The translations under genes and the position numbers were made by a program. Shown one piece after another: positions 1 through 10,116 of a stretch of 64,000 nt of DNA. Each line of letters starts with the position of its first letter. The first letter of the stretch is position 1. Origin of the DNA: Psychrobacillus sp. OK028 (GTDB lineage: Bacteria > Bacillota > Bacilli > Bacillales_A > Planococcaceae); assembly GCF_900103605.1 (NCBI RefSeq), contig NZ_FNHY01000003.1, forward strand, positions 394,753 through 458,752, given 5' to 3'. Below the pieces are notes generated by a model. The model was not told the origin of the DNA. It saw only the letters and a program-made list of their open reading frames with translations, and did no database searches.

Positions 1-1209
1 AGTCATATCTTTTGATAAAAAGAACTCTTCTGCTTTTGGACCAAAGTCGTTTGGCACGATATTAGCTGGGTAATAGTTTTGTGCCCAAGGAATCGTTTGA
101 CCACTATTAGATGCATTTAATACATCTTGTGATAAAGGATCTAAATCATTTGCTTCGATACTCGTAAGAGCAGGTACGAAGCCAAATTCCTCTACAATGT
201 ATTTCTGACCTGTTTCACTTGTGAACATCCAGTTTAAGAAATCTTTTGCAGCTTGCGTTTCAGCTTCATCTTTTTTGCCATTGACTGCCCAGTTATTTCC
301 AACTCCGACTGCTAATTTGTCAGTTCCCATTAGTGGGAATGGCAACATCCCTACTTCAAAATCTACGTCAAAATCTGAAAGCATCCCATAAGCCCAATTT
401 CCTTGATGGATCATCGCTGATTTTCCAGCAGCAAAGTCACCAACTTCTTTGTCATATGTCACATCTAAAGGACTTGGAGTGTTTGCTTTAATAGCTTCCA
501 TGAACTTCCCGAACTCTTGAAATTCTTTCGTTTCTGCCATTGTTGTCTCACCACTTGTTAACTTATCGATGAATTCGTAGTGATCGCTTTGCAATGAGAA
601 TGGATAGTTACTAATATGACCAATTAGGAAATATGCTTCTTTCGATAGACCAAGACCAGTAATCCCTTCTCCTTTGAACTTTTCTAAAGTGCTAACAAAC
701 GAATCATAGTCAGCAACATCTTCTGGTTTTACTAAATCCTTGTTATAAACTAATCCAAATCCTTCTACACCATATGGTATTCCTACAATTTGGTCATCCA
801 CTTTAAGTTCCATTCCAGGAGCAATGTCTTTTGCATATGATTCGGCTGACAGATCAGCTACATACGACTTCATTTTTTCTGCTTCTGTAACATTTTGTAG
901 ACTGAATATAGATGGACCTTGGTCACTGTTCATACGAATTTGCAACTGTTCAAAATAATCGTCACCTGTTGTGCCCCATACTTCTACTTCCACACCAGTT
1001 TCAGCCGTATATTCCTCTGCAAGGGCCTCTAACTGATCTGTAATTTCCACTTTACTTTGGAAGATAGTAATTTTCTGATCTGAAGCTTTACCACTATCGC
1101 CATTTTTTTCGTTTCCAGTTGCGCCATCGTTACCGCCACTACAAGCACCTAGTATTAATAGCAAAGCGATTAGAAATAGACTACTCCATGTTCTTTTTTG
1201 GTTCTTCAT
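1..1209 (-). CDS. ABC transporter substrate-binding lipoprotein, family 1 (sugar type), 3' end outside window
   Basis: The reading frame is open from an ATG at 1207-1209, with a good ribosome binding site (GAGGAATTT), to the window edge, so at least 402 residues are present and the C-terminus is missing. The N-terminus is a lipoprotein signal with a lipobox LILGAC (Cys about residue 23), followed by a low-complexity Gly/Asn/Ser linker. The mature part has the family 1 solute-binding pattern: a region on binding an extended ligand, IPYGVEGFGLVYNKD, and an FxxGKSAM-like segment (FAAGKSAMIHQG). It should be anchored outside the membrane and deliver an oligosaccharide to an ABC permease, probably encoded further left. 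The GH65 phosphorylase upstream in the same direction suggests a disaccharide ligand. Ligand identity is inference. Confidence 0.88.
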   Translation of the reverse strand, partial: MKNQKRTWSSLFLIALLLILGACSGGNDGATGNEKNGDSGKASDQKITIFQSKVEITDQLEALAEEYTAETGVEVEVWGTTGDDYFEQLQIRMNSDQGPSIFSLQNVTEAEKMKSYVADLSAESYAKDIAPGMELKVDDQIVGIPYGVEGFGLVYNKDLVKPEDVADYDSFVSTLEKFKGEGITGLGLSKEAYFLIGHISNYPFSLQSDHYEFIDKLTSGETTMAETKEFQEFGKFMEAIKANTPSPLDVTYDKEVGDFAAGKSAMIHQGNWAYGMLSDFDVDFEVGMLPFPLMGTDKLAVGVGNNWAVNGKKDEAETQAAKDFLNWMFTSETGQKYIVEEFGFVPALTSIEANDLDPLSQDVLNASNSGQTIPWAQNYYPANIVPNDFGPKAEEFFLSKDMT

Positions 1210-1271
1210 ATAAATTCCTCCCCCTATAATTTGAATTTCTATAGTGAATAAAATGAAAAATCATTTTATAA

Positions 1272-3647
1272 CTACCTTTTGCCGTATTCATACTCTATAT
1301 TTATTTCATCATCACAATAATAGATTTGATCATAAACCTCAAATTCTATTTTTTTCTTATGCTCGACTTTTACAGATAAAGTATTATCTGTAAGGAATAT
1401 TCCTATAGGTTGACCTTGCCAATGAATCGTAAGCTTCATATGATTCCACTGCTTTGGTAATTTCGGGTTTATTGTAAGTTTCCCATCTACGAGTCTAATT
1501 CCCGCAAATCCAAAGACGGCTGCTTTCCATATTCCTCCGATGGATGCTGCGTGTATCCCATCGTCAGATGTATTCATTAATGGTCCTAAATCGACTTCAG
1601 TAGCTTTTCTAAATAACGAATATGCAAAATCTGTGTCCCCTATATCATTCGCTAGAATAGAGTGGGTTGCTAAGCTTAACGAAGAATCATGTAATGTTTT
1701 TGGTTCGTAATAATAGAAGTTAGCTTCTTTTACTTCATTCGATAACTTAATGTCTTCATGTAAAAAAGTTTGTCGTAACAGGTAAAACAAGAGCAATGTA
1801 TCCGCTTGTTTTGTAACTTGAAAAGTATTAATTTGTTGTGGATTATAATATAGATATATAGTTCTTAATTTTTCTTGATTTTTATATTTTGTCAGATCAA
1901 TTTCTTTTAATTTTAAGTAAGTATCATCTTGAGGGATAACTAAATCTTGTTCACGTGGTTGAGGCAAATATATTTTTTCTGCTTTTGTTTGCCAAGTTTT
2001 ATAAGCTGTTTTTAAATCTAACTTCATTGTCAATTTTTCTATTAAGCTGGGATTATCTTTCATTAATGTTTCGTAATATCGGATTGCAAGTTTTATATTA
2101 AAAAAAGCCATATAATTTGTAAAAGCATTGTTGTTTACATGCTCTTTATACTCATCAGGACCTATAACATTGTTAATATGGTATTCTTGCTTCCTTTCAT
2201 TCCACTCAAGACGACTTGCCCAAAAAATTGCAGTATCAAAAATTATTTCATAACCATAATGGTCCATAAATTCCTGATCAGCAGTGACATTAAAGTATTG
2301 GTAAATTGCAAAAGCGATGTCAGCGGAAATATGTTGCTCAATAACTCCAGACCAAATTTTCGTTTGCTTTCCAGTTACGATATCAATATCTCCTAATTTT
2401 GGAGTTACTTCTCCGTCAGTTGGCCAAGCCGCCTCCCAAGGAAACATAGCCCCACTATAACCATTTTCCCTTGCCTTTTCCCTAGCTCCTTCTAAGCCAT
2501 AGTAACGATAGGTTAAAAGTGATTTTGCAATTGCTGGATTGGAAAAGATGAAAAAGGGAAGTATAAATATTTCTGTATCCCAAAACGAATGCCCTTTATA
2601 ACCTTCTCCGCTCAATGCTTTTGCTGCAACTCCCATTCGTTCATCATGTGCAGGAGCCATAATCGTTAACTGATATAGTGAGAATCGCAATGCAAGTTGA
2701 TCATATGGATTTTCACTATTAATCTCTAATTTGTAAGCATTCCATATGCTATAATTCCATGCTTCTTTATGTGATTGAAAGAGTGAATCATAGCCTTTTA
2801 TTGAACTATTTCGCAAATCTTCTAGTGACTTATCCATTAGCAATTGAATATTGTATTCGGTATTGTCAAATTCCTTATCTCGACTAGTGTACACTGTCGT
2901 TAGTTTTTCCAATTCCATTTTGTCATTTGGTTGAAGATTAATATTATAGGTAAGCCACACTTTTCGACGAGACATGTTCATTGCTGGATAATCCGTTATT
3001 TCTTGGTCATTAACTAATACTTTGTGTGAAGAGTTGATAACCACATCTATTTTGGACTGATTAGTTGTTTGGACTAGTAAAATCTTCTTTTTATCAAATA
3101 TTCTGCGTTCACCTTCTAAAAAATGCTGTGACCCAGAATTACTCATTTGTGCGTCAATCCCAGAATCAAATGAAATTTGAACGGGGTCTGATAAACTTTT
3201 AACAAACATTTTCATACCTATTAAATGTAAATTATCTAGTGACACAAATCGTTTAAATTCAAACTGAAGTACTTTTCCTTTCGGAGAGGTCCATTCAAAA
3301 ATTCTGATCAGCTCAGCATATTTTAAATTTAATTGTCTTATGTAATCCTTTGTTTTTCCAATTTCAAGACTGAATCGTTCACCGTCAACACGAATATCTA
3401 ATCTTGTTACATCTGCTATATTTGGTAATTCTGTTACTTCATTTTCTTCAGCCTTATTAAAAGTACCAGCAACAAATAAGTTTCGAGTTTCTTTCATATA
3501 GGGCTCTTCAGTAGCAGAGCGTAACCCTAAATAACCGTTTCCAAGATGCATAATCGCTTCCGCTTTCCCAAGTGAATCAGGTTGGAATTCGGTTTCTGAA
3601 ACAATCCAGTTTTCAAGCTCTTCTTTACCCAACGAATAACTTATCAT
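1272..3647 (-). CDS. Glycoside hydrolase family 65 disaccharide phosphorylase
   Basis: At 791 residues this has the usual length for GH65 phosphorylases (maltose, trehalose, kojibiose or nigerose type). It shows the N-terminal beta-sandwich, then the (alpha/alpha)6 catalytic barrel with SFWDTEIF near residue 355, GAMFPWE near 398 and the catalytic-acid motif GPDEYKEHVNNN with Glu near residue 499. The reaction is cytoplasmic phosphorolysis of an alpha-linked glucose disaccharide to beta-glucose 1-phosphate plus glucose. The segment after GAMFPW (EAAWPTDGE) is unlike the canonical maltose phosphorylases I remember, so specificity is left open. It lies 62 bp upstream of the solute-binding protein in the same direction and starts behind GGAGAGGGGG, consistent with one uptake-and-use operon. 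Confidence 0.9.
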   Translation of the reverse strand: MISYSLGKEELENWIVSETEFQPDSLGKAEAIMHLGNGYLGLRSATEEPYMKETRNLFVAGTFNKAEENEVTELPNIADVTRLDIRVDGERFSLEIGKTKDYIRQLNLKYAELIRIFEWTSPKGKVLQFEFKRFVSLDNLHLIGMKMFVKSLSDPVQISFDSGIDAQMSNSGSQHFLEGERRIFDKKKILLVQTTNQSKIDVVINSSHKVLVNDQEITDYPAMNMSRRKVWLTYNINLQPNDKMELEKLTTVYTSRDKEFDNTEYNIQLLMDKSLEDLRNSSIKGYDSLFQSHKEAWNYSIWNAYKLEINSENPYDQLALRFSLYQLTIMAPAHDERMGVAAKALSGEGYKGHSFWDTEIFILPFFIFSNPAIAKSLLTYRYYGLEGAREKARENGYSGAMFPWEAAWPTDGEVTPKLGDIDIVTGKQTKIWSGVIEQHISADIAFAIYQYFNVTADQEFMDHYGYEIIFDTAIFWASRLEWNERKQEYHINNVIGPDEYKEHVNNNAFTNYMAFFNIKLAIRYYETLMKDNPSLIEKLTMKLDLKTAYKTWQTKAEKIYLPQPREQDLVIPQDDTYLKLKEIDLTKYKNQEKLRTIYLYYNPQQINTFQVTKQADTLLLFYLLRQTFLHEDIKLSNEVKEANFYYYEPKTLHDSSLSLATHSILANDIGDTDFAYSLFRKATEVDLGPLMNTSDDGIHAASIGGIWKAAVFGFAGIRLVDGKLTINPKLPKQWNHMKLTIHWQGQPIGIFLTDNTLSVKVEHKKKIEFEVYDQIYYCDDEINIEYEYGKR

Positions 3648-3688
3648 ATTACTAATATCCCCCTCTCCAAAAGTATTGTACTAAGTTA

Positions 3689-3764
3689 CGAAAACGTTTT
3701 AGATTTATAAAAGAAACAATTATCAATGGAAAAGTAATTTAGGACAACTCCGAAAACGTTTTAG
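3689..3764. promoter_or_regulatory. Twin LacI/CcpA-family operator
   Basis: Two identical 14-mers, CGAAAACGTTTTAG, lie at 3689-3702 and 3751-3764 upstream of the phosphorylase. Each contains the palindrome AAAACGTTTT with the central CG typical of LacI/GalR-family operators. Their 62-bp spacing is close to six helical turns and would suit looping by a tetrameric local repressor. Confidence 0.6.
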
Positions 3765-3885
3765 TTTTAATGCAAATTGTAAGCCTTTACATATTTAACT
3801 ATAAGTATAAAATTTTTAATTGTCAATAAATTAAAGGTTTTTAGACTATTTTTGAATTTCTTTTATGGAGGAAAACACATAAAAA

Positions 3886-3915
3886 TGTAGACAACTCGTT
3901 TTTTGAGTGTCTACA
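3886..3915 (-). terminator. Intrinsic terminator after argH
   Basis: Arms TGTAGAC and GTCTACA, extended by an inner ACTC/GAGT pairing, are followed by TTTTT on the minus strand. It lies 13 bp past the argH stop. Confidence 0.8.
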
Positions 3916-3927
3916 CTTTTGTTAGGT

Positions 3928-5301
3928 TTAAGCAAGTCGTGTCTTTGCTTCCTTAATTTGAATTTTTACTTGTTCGAATCCAGTTCCACCAAGAGAATTT
4001 CTTCTACTAACAGCGGCTAATGGAGACAATACATCATATATATCTGGCTCGATTAAGCTACTTGCCTGTTTGAGATCTTCCAGTGGTAAGTCGAGCAAGA
4101 AATAGCCTCTTTGGATGCAAAGGAAAACTAATTTACCAGTTACTTCGTGTGCTTCACGGAAAGGAAGTCCTTTAGCTGCTAAATAGTCAGCAAGCTCTGT
4201 AGCATTCGAGAAGTCTTTGTGTACAGTTTCATGTAAGCGTTCTGTATGTACTATCATCGTACGAACCATACCTTCAAAAATCTTCAGTGATCCAACGATT
4301 GTATGTACCGTATCGAACATGCCCTCTTTGTCTTCTTGCATATCTTTGTTGTAAGCAAGTGGAAGACCCTTAATGACAGTCAGTAATCCCATGAGATTGC
4401 CGTATACCCGGCCAGTTTTTCCACGGATTAACTCGGCCATATCTGGATTTTTCTTTTGAGGCATAATACTAGAGCCAGTTGAAAAAGCATCATCCAGTTC
4501 AATAAAGTTAAATTCAGAGCTAGACCATAATATAATTTCTTCTGCAAATCGAGATAAATGAGCCATCAGCATAGAAGAATTACTTAAGAATTCTAAAATA
4601 AAATCACGGTCACTTACTGCGTCCATACTATTTTCATAGACATTTGCAAAACCAAGATATTCAGCGGCAATCTTGCGATCAATTGGGAAGGTCGTTCCTG
4701 CAAGTGCTCCTGCTCCTAGCGGTGAAATATCGATGCGCTTCATAGAATCTTTGAAACGATCCTTGTCACGCTCTAACATCCAAAAATAAGCCATTAAATG
4801 ATGCGCAAACGAAATTGGCTGTGCACGCTGCAAGTGAGTATAGCCTGGCGCAAGTGTTTCCACATGCGTTTCAGCTTGTGTTACTAGTGTTTGCTGAAAA
4901 ATCTCAATTAACTTGATGATTTCCAGTACTCTATTTTTCAAAAAGAGATGCATATCTGTTGCTACCTGATCATTTCGACTACGCCCAGTGTGCAGCTTAC
5001 CACCTACTGGTCCGATTAAATCAATTAGCATTTTTTCTAAATTTAAATGAATATCTTCATTGGCAACGGAAAACTCTAGTTTGTTTTCCGTTGCTAATTT
5101 TTTCAATTGAACAAGCCCACCTAAAATACTTTGAACATCTTCTGCTGGAAGTATTTTGCAGTCTCCTAGCATTTGGACATGCGCGATACTTCCATCAATA
5201 TCTTCCATTACTAAAGCCTGGTCGAACCCGATAGATGCACCAAATTCGTCTACCCATTGTTCGGCAGATTTTTGAAATCTGCCTCCCCATAGTTTTGTCA
5301 T
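3928..5301 (-). CDS. argH: Argininosuccinate lyase
   Basis: ArgH cleaves argininosuccinate to arginine and fumarate, the last step of arginine synthesis. The 457 residues match family length. Visible motifs are the substrate-loop HTGRSRNDQ near residues 104-112, the TH motif in YTHLQRAQP, and the fumarase/aspartase signature [11 protein letters not shown] at about 276-286. Its ATG overlaps the argG stop as ATGA, so the two are translationally coupled, and a terminator follows. Nothing is unusual in the frame. Confidence 0.97.
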   Translation of the reverse strand: MTKLWGGRFQKSAEQWVDEFGASIGFDQALVMEDIDGSIAHVQMLGDCKILPAEDVQSILGGLVQLKKLATENKLEFSVANEDIHLNLEKMLIDLIGPVGGKLHTGRSRNDQVATDMHLFLKNRVLEIIKLIEIFQQTLVTQAETHVETLAPGYTHLQRAQPISFAHHLMAYFWMLERDKDRFKDSMKRIDISPLGAGALAGTTFPIDRKIAAEYLGFANVYENSMDAVSDRDFILEFLSNSSMLMAHLSRFAEEIILWSSSEFNFIELDDAFSTGSSIMPQKKNPDMAELIRGKTGRVYGNLMGLLTVIKGLPLAYNKDMQEDKEGMFDTVHTIVGSLKIFEGMVRTMIVHTERLHETVHKDFSNATELADYLAAKGLPFREAHEVTGKLVFLCIQRGYFLLDLPLEDLKQASSLIEPDIYDVLSPLAAVSRRNSLGGTGFEQVKIQIKEAKTRLA

Positions 5302-6506
5302 ACTTCCACCTTCTCCGCTCCCTTGTTCACCATTGCGTGAACTTTAGTAGGAAGACCCCATAACTCGATAAATCCTACAGCAGAAGCATGATTAAATTCA
5401 TCATCTTTTGTATATGTTGCTAATTTCTCATTGTATAGAGAATTCGGTGATTTACGTCCTTCCACAATTGCATGCCCTTTAAATAATTTCACACGTACTG
5501 TACCATTCACATACTGCTGTGTTTCCTTTAAGAATGCCTCTAGTGCAGTTCTAAGTGGTGAGAACCAAAGTCCTTCATAAATTAGTTCCGTTAACTTTTT
5601 CTCCATTACTGGTTTAAAATGAGCTAATTCTTTTACTAAAGTTATATCTTCTAATTCTTTATGTGCTAATAGTAAGGTATGCGCACCAGGAATCTCATAC
5701 ACTTCACGCGATTTAATACCAACTAAACGATTTTCTACGTGGTCAATACGGCCAACACCGTGTTTTCCAGCCAAATCATTTAATTTTAATATTAATTCAT
5801 GTAAGGGATATGCAACTCCGTCTATGGATGTAGGTACCCCTTTTAAAAACTCAATTTCAATGACATCAGCAGTGTCAGGAGCATTTTCCAAAGAAACAGT
5901 TAAATCATAAGCCTCTTCCGGTGGAGCAGCCCAAGGATCTTCCAAAATGCCACATTCATTTGCACGACCCCAAAGGTTTTGATCGATAGAGAATGGGCTG
6001 TCTAAGTTAATAGGAATTGGGATATTTTTTTCTTTTGCGTAAGCAATTTCTTCTTCACGACTCCAGCTCCACTCACGAACCGGTGCTATTACTTCCAAGT
6101 TAGGATTTAATGCTTTAATAGAAACTTCGAAACGAACTTGGTCATTCCCTTTTCCTGTACAACCATGCGCAACAGCAGTTGCTCCCGTTTGTTCAGCAAT
6201 TTCCACTAATTTCTTCGAGATTAGTGGACGAGATAAAGCAGAAACTAATGGATATTTATTCTCATACCATGTATGAGCTTGAAGTGAGATCAATGCATAT
6301 TCATTGGCGAATTCTTCCCTAGCATCAATCATATAACTTTCAATCGCTCCAACCTCAAGCGCTTTGTTTTTCACGAATGCAAGGTCTTTTCCTTCACCAA
6401 CGTCTAAACAAACAGCTACAACATCGTATCCTTCATCCTTTAACCACGTAATTGCAACTGATGTATCTAACCCGCCTGAATATGCTAAAACAACTTTTTT
6501 GTTCAT
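5298..6506 (-). CDS. argG: Argininosuccinate synthase
   Basis: ArgG condenses citrulline and aspartate with ATP to give argininosuccinate in the cytoplasm. The 402-residue frame has the N-type ATP pyrophosphatase P-loop SGGLDTS at residues 10-16, plus [13 protein letters not shown] and [13 protein letters not shown] typical of the family. It starts with ATG behind GGAGGGA and is the first gene of an argGH operon. The upstream 100 bp are AT-rich and hold a short palindrome that could serve arginine control. Confidence 0.97.
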   Translation of the reverse strand: MNKKVVLAYSGGLDTSVAITWLKDEGYDVVAVCLDVGEGKDLAFVKNKALEVGAIESYMIDAREEFANEYALISLQAHTWYENKYPLVSALSRPLISKKLVEIAEQTGATAVAHGCTGKGNDQVRFEVSIKALNPNLEVIAPVREWSWSREEEIAYAKEKNIPIPINLDSPFSIDQNLWGRANECGILEDPWAAPPEEAYDLTVSLENAPDTADVIEIEFLKGVPTSIDGVAYPLHELILKLNDLAGKHGVGRIDHVENRLVGIKSREVYEIPGAHTLLLAHKELEDITLVKELAHFKPVMEKKLTELIYEGLWFSPLRTALEAFLKETQQYVNGTVRVKLFKGHAIVEGRKSPNSLYNEKLATYTKDDEFNHASAVGFIELWGLPTKVHAMVNKGAEKVEV

Positions 6507-6574
6507 TATTAAATCCCTCCAATGAATTTATATACAAGTTTTTAGTATTAATATACATAATGTATCATGACTTG

Positions 6575-6586
6575 TGTATAAATACA
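6575..6586. promoter_or_regulatory. Candidate arginine-repressor half site upstream of argG
   Basis: TGTATAAATACA is a palindrome with the AT-rich character of ArgR/AhrC boxes, located 69 bp upstream of the argG start. The match to a full ARG box is only partial. Confidence 0.3.
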
Positions 6587-6611
6587 ACTAATATTTAATA
6601 ATTATAAGTAT

Positions 6612-7415
6612 TTATTCATCTCCCTGCATCTCCTGAACTTCCACCTTGTCTTCTTTAACTTCTTCAGTGATGGGAGTGTATTCAATCCCTCGTTTATCCA
6701 GCTGGTCTTCAATTTCTTGAATAATATTCTGTAAAACAACTAGGCGAGCATGTAATTTATCGTCTCCATGAACAATAAACCATGGTGCATCCGTACAATT
6801 AGTTTTAGAAAACATATCTTCGGCTGCCTCTAAATACTGACCATATTTTTCTCGATTTCGCCAGTCCTCGTCTGTCAGCTTCCACATTTTATAGGGATCG
6901 GTTTTGCGTTCTATAAATCGTTTCAATTGTTCTTCTTCTGAAACATGTATCCAATGCTTAATAACAATGTAATTTTCTGCTGATAATGTTTTTTCGAATT
7001 GATTTATTTCTTTATAAGCTCGTTTCCATTCCTCTTTAGTTGCTAGCTTCTCCACTCGCTCCACTAAAACTCTTCCATACCAGGAGCGATCGAATATGCC
7101 TATTTGTCCATGTTGCGGCAGCTTTCTCCAAAAACGTTGCAGGTAGTGATAGCGCAATTCATGGGGCTGAGGTGCAGAAATAGGATGTACTATATATCCT
7201 CTAGGGTCTAAACGCTGTGTTAATCGTTTAATAGCGCCACCTTTACCTGCAGCATCCATTCCTTCAAAAGCAAGTATTAGTCCTATCTTTTCTTCTAAAA
7301 GAGTCTGCTGTAAGCTTAACAAATGATATTGAAGTTGCTTTAATATTTTTTTATATTCTTTTTTAGAATGTTCAAAATGAGTTGCTTCTAAATTATTTAG
7401 TCTATTTTTCAACAT
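6612..7415 (-). CDS. PPK2-family polyphosphate kinase / polyphosphate:AMP phosphotransferase
   Basis: The protein uses polyphosphate to phosphorylate nucleotides, or the reverse. Its 267 residues are the length of a single-domain PPK2. The Walker A motif GMDAAGKGG is at 52-60 and the Walker B-like FDRSWYGR near 108-115, with the family HPISAPQPHELRYHYLQRFW between them. The C-terminal 25 residues are acidic and probably disordered. It stands alone, oriented like argGH but about 105 bp upstream of argG. The PPK2 subclass (AMP, ADP or both) cannot be fixed by eye. Confidence 0.92.
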   Translation of the reverse strand: MLKNRLNNLEATHFEHSKKEYKKILKQLQYHLLSLQQTLLEEKIGLILAFEGMDAAGKGGAIKRLTQRLDPRGYIVHPISAPQPHELRYHYLQRFWRKLPQHGQIGIFDRSWYGRVLVERVEKLATKEEWKRAYKEINQFEKTLSAENYIVIKHWIHVSEEEQLKRFIERKTDPYKMWKLTDEDWRNREKYGQYLEAAEDMFSKTNCTDAPWFIVHGDDKLHARLVVLQNIIQEIEDQLDKRGIEYTPITEEVKEDKVEVQEMQGDE

Positions 7416-7777
7416 AACCCCTCCGATGTTTTTTTAACAGTATACCCATTTTTCTAATTGATTAATATTTTCAATGTTTTGTTCTGAGATAACCTAGATA
7501 AAACATACCAAGTTCTTTTCAAAACATGTTACTATCGTTTACGAAGGCTTTGTGTAGGTTTAAATTAAAGTTTACTCATATGCGCTCCCAACTAAATAAT
7601 AAAAACCCATTTTGACAAAAGATTATCAAAAATGGGTTCCATCAGATTTAAGTTTGGTTTTTATAAAAAGATTGATTAATCTTTTGCCGCCTTTTCAAAG
7701 AACAGACCAGCACCATCTTTGGTCGTAATGCGCATTAGAGTATAGTTTACTTCATACAATTCCTTGAGGTGAATAAA
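7416..7777. other. Intergenic region
   Basis: This region is AT-rich. It holds the hairpin at 7604-7638 and a short palindrome AAAAGATT/AATCTTTT near 7663-7683. I see no further gene. Confidence 0.6.
7604..7638 (-). terminator. Hairpin with T-run, minus strand
   Basis: Arms AACCCATTTTGA and TCAAAAATGGGTT are followed on the minus strand by TTTTTATTATTT. No long minus-strand gene ends directly before it. Confidence 0.5.
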
Positions 7778-7912
7778 ATGGAATTACTTTCTGAAAAGGA
7801 TGCATTGAAATGGATACTTTATGTTCTTTACTTCGGATTACCTACTCTAATAGTAATAAATTTAGGTATATTAATAACTTTAATCCAATTAAAGAGAAGA
7901 AATAAAAGATAA
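7778..7912 (+). CDS. Small membrane protein (44 aa)
   Basis: An ATG with a TTGAGGTGA ribosome binding site opens a 44-residue frame. It has a short acidic N-terminus, one hydrophobic helix (about residues 13-35) and a basic tail ending KRRNKR, the pattern of a single-pass membrane peptide with the tail inside. I do not recognise a family. Confidence 0.5.
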   Translation: MELLSEKDALKWILYVLYFGLPTLIVINLGILITLIQLKRRNKR

Positions 7913-8001
7913 AATATAACACGAAGCAACAGAGTAATTGTTCCTTTAAGTACAAAGAGCGTACAAGATATATTTTTTATATACTTTCTTTTAATAAAAA
8001 T

Positions 8002-8034
8002 AGACTTAATACTCTTTAGGAGAGAACTAAGTCT
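8002..8034 (-). terminator. Intrinsic terminator after the ABM gene
   Basis: On the minus strand AGACTTA, an inner CTCT/AGAG pairing and TAAGTCT form a stem, followed by ATTTTTATT. It lies 12 bp past the stop at 8046. Confidence 0.7.
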
Positions 8035-8045
8035 AATTTTATATT

Positions 8046-8342
8046 CTAGGATATACGCACTTTCTCAAAGTGTTCGACAACTGGAAATGGATCGTAGTAT
8101 GGATGAAGAAGTTTCTTCCATTCCTGATATTCGCTCGATTCTCTAAATCCAATTACATGATCTTCTAGGCTTTCCCAACTCACTAATAGTAAATAATTCC
8201 CCTTACCTTCTATACAACGTTGTAACTCATGGGTTATATAACCCGGCATTGAAGATATTATTTTTGATGCTTGTCGAAAAGCATTCTCATAATTTTCTTC
8301 TAAACCCGTTTTAACTTGTAACATCACAGCCTCTAATATCAT
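8046..8342 (-). CDS. Antibiotic biosynthesis monooxygenase (ABM) domain protein
   Basis: The 98-residue protein fits a single dimeric alpha+beta-barrel ABM domain: MILEAVMLQVKTG at the start, a central helix ASKIISSMPGYITHELQRC, then LLLVSWESLEDHV and FRESSEYQEWK. Such proteins range from monooxygenases to heme-binding or stress proteins, so the reaction is unknown. Its ATG overlaps the stop of the HAD gene (ATGA), so the two form a coupled operon ending in the terminator at 8002-8034. Confidence 0.8.
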   Translation of the reverse strand: MILEAVMLQVKTGLEENYENAFRQASKIISSMPGYITHELQRCIEGKGNYLLLVSWESLEDHVIGFRESSEYQEWKKLLHPYYDPFPVVEHFEKVRIS

Positions 8343-9010
8343 TTTACTGCTCCTTTACGTTCTAAATTCTTTAATAAATCACTTAATGTGATTTCCGCCA
8401 TGGAGTCAATTCGAGCATCAAAATTCTCAAATTTAAGGTTTCTTGTAACATTATTTGGAACAATAATACATCGAATCCCTGCCTGTTTTGCTGCACTCAA
8501 TCCATTAAGTGAATCTTCAAATACTATCGTTTCTTTTGGTGACAACCCCAAGTCCATAAGTGTTTTATGATATAGTTCAGGATCTGGTTTAATTTTAATC
8601 ACATCATCTTTTGTATTAATAACTTCAAAGTAATCTATTATATTAAGTCGCTCTAAGTAGGTGTGCACCCACTGCTTTGAAGAACTAGAAGCTAGCGCTA
8701 TCTTCATATTACTTTGTTTAGCTTCATCTAAATATTCTTTCACACCTTCACGAAGTACAGGTACTCCCATCTTTTCTTCATATCTAAGTGTTGCATACTC
8801 TTCAATCAATTCACAATTGACTAAATCACCAGCGATTTCCCGAAAGTAAGTGTATAGAACATCATTTCCAGTTCCAATACAATGAGAATATCCTATTAAA
8901 TCCAAACTAATATGATGACTTTCCCAAAACACTTCTTTGAATGCCTCATACCAAGTGGATTCTGTATCAACAATTAAACCATCAAAATCAAAAATAACTC
9001 CTTTAATCAA
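8339..9010 (-). CDS. HAD-family hydrolase, beta-phosphoglucomutase-like
   Basis: The 223 residues contain the four HAD motifs: FDFDGLIVDTE with Asp8 and Asp10, the SSS segment of motif II, KIKPDPELY (motif III lysine) and the EDSLNGLSAAK loop. A helical cap lies between motifs I and II, as in the YhcW/PgmB group of sugar-phosphate phosphatases or mutases. The start is TTG at 9008-9010 behind GAGGTG. It is coupled by ATGA overlap to the downstream ABM gene. Substrate is not evident. Confidence 0.88.
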   Translation of the reverse strand: MIKGVIFDFDGLIVDTESTWYEAFKEVFWESHHISLDLIGYSHCIGTGNDVLYTYFREIAGDLVNCELIEEYATLRYEEKMGVPVLREGVKEYLDEAKQSNMKIALASSSSKQWVHTYLERLNIIDYFEVINTKDDVIKIKPDPELYHKTLMDLGLSPKETIVFEDSLNGLSAAKQAGIRCIIVPNNVTRNLKFENFDARIDSMAEITLSDLLKNLERKGAVK

Positions 9011-9039
9011 TTACAACACCTCATTTTTATATTGTTTTG

Positions 9040-9825
9040 TTAAAAAAATTCGTAAAGCCCACCATCGAAATAATTAAACTCTTCGTTTGTAATCTGTTGT
9101 AATCTATATCCTGTATAAAAGGCATCTAGTAATTCCTTATCAAAAAGAAAGGATCGAATAGCAAGCGCTATATCATATCTTGGATCACCAAAGGCGGTCT
9201 CAGATAGGTCAATAAACGTATGAACCTGATTATCCGTAACTAGTACGTTATCTATCGTACAATCTCCATGTATAAGCGTTTGTGGTATAGTTTCCGGTTT
9301 GTTTAATATCAATTTTTCTAATAATTGCTGATTTCCATCCACCTCATAGTTATTTAGATTGTATGCTGCTCTTTTAAGTTGCATATCTAACCAGCATGCC
9401 TGTTGTTTCCATTTTAGTGGTGGATCAGTTTCGTGTACTGTTCTCAACTTTGTGCCAAAACTATGAATTAGGTTCTTTTTTTCCTCAACTGTTTTAGCAA
9501 CAATTAATGCCTCCCTTAGGGGAATTCCTGGCTCCATACTCATGAGAAGGTAACTATTATTTTCATCCTCTTCAAAGTCGAGATACGTGGGTATAGATAA
9601 AGCAGTTTTAGCGTTCAATTCTTGCATAACTTTTGCTTCCTTTAATAACCATGATCTATACTTTGGTAAAGAGGAACATTTGCAAACATAATTCCCTTGT
9701 TCAGCATGAAAAAATTGCACTTCAGAAGTTGCGCCCTGCCTTTTAGGATAGGAAGTCTGCAGAACATTTCCAATTATTTTTTTAAATTTCTCTGGAATAG
9801 ATTGATTTTTAGTGTTTTTCACCAT
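9040..9825 (-). CDS. APH-family phosphotransferase (aminoglycoside/choline kinase-like)
   Basis: The C-terminal half has the phosphotransferase motifs HGDCTIDNVL (catalytic-loop Asp) and FIDLSETAFGDPRYDIALA (metal-binding Asp). The N-terminal lobe is kinase-like with YVCKCS. An in-frame ATG lies further upstream at 9879, but GAGGTG sits just before ATG 9825 or the adjacent GTG, so I prefer the shorter 261-residue form. The group includes aminoglycoside kinases, choline kinases and fructosamine kinases; nothing here selects one. The HAD gene follows after 29 bp in the same direction. Confidence 0.8.
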   Translation of the reverse strand: MVKNTKNQSIPEKFKKIIGNVLQTSYPKRQGATSEVQFFHAEQGNYVCKCSSLPKYRSWLLKEAKVMQELNAKTALSIPTYLDFEEDENNSYLLMSMEPGIPLREALIVAKTVEEKKNLIHSFGTKLRTVHETDPPLKWKQQACWLDMQLKRAAYNLNNYEVDGNQQLLEKLILNKPETIPQTLIHGDCTIDNVLVTDNQVHTFIDLSETAFGDPRYDIALAIRSFLFDKELLDAFYTGYRLQQITNEEFNYFDGGLYEFF

Positions 9826-10116
9826 GGTCACCTCATTTGCAACATTTCGGTTATCATAGTTCATATTCTCTACCCACATACTATAATCCTGTTATGTTCT
9901 AAGATAATGTGGACACAACACACAAATAAATGTCTAGTTAAATTGTTTAAATGTTACGATTATTATGCAAATGTGACATTTTTGTGAAAAAAGGATATTT
10001 TCCACAATCCGACAAACTTTGCAATTTCCCTATTATACAATGAACAAGTTGCTACATTACCTACAAGAAAAATACTCCAAGAAATGAAGCTAAATATACA
10101 ATACGGAGGAAATATT

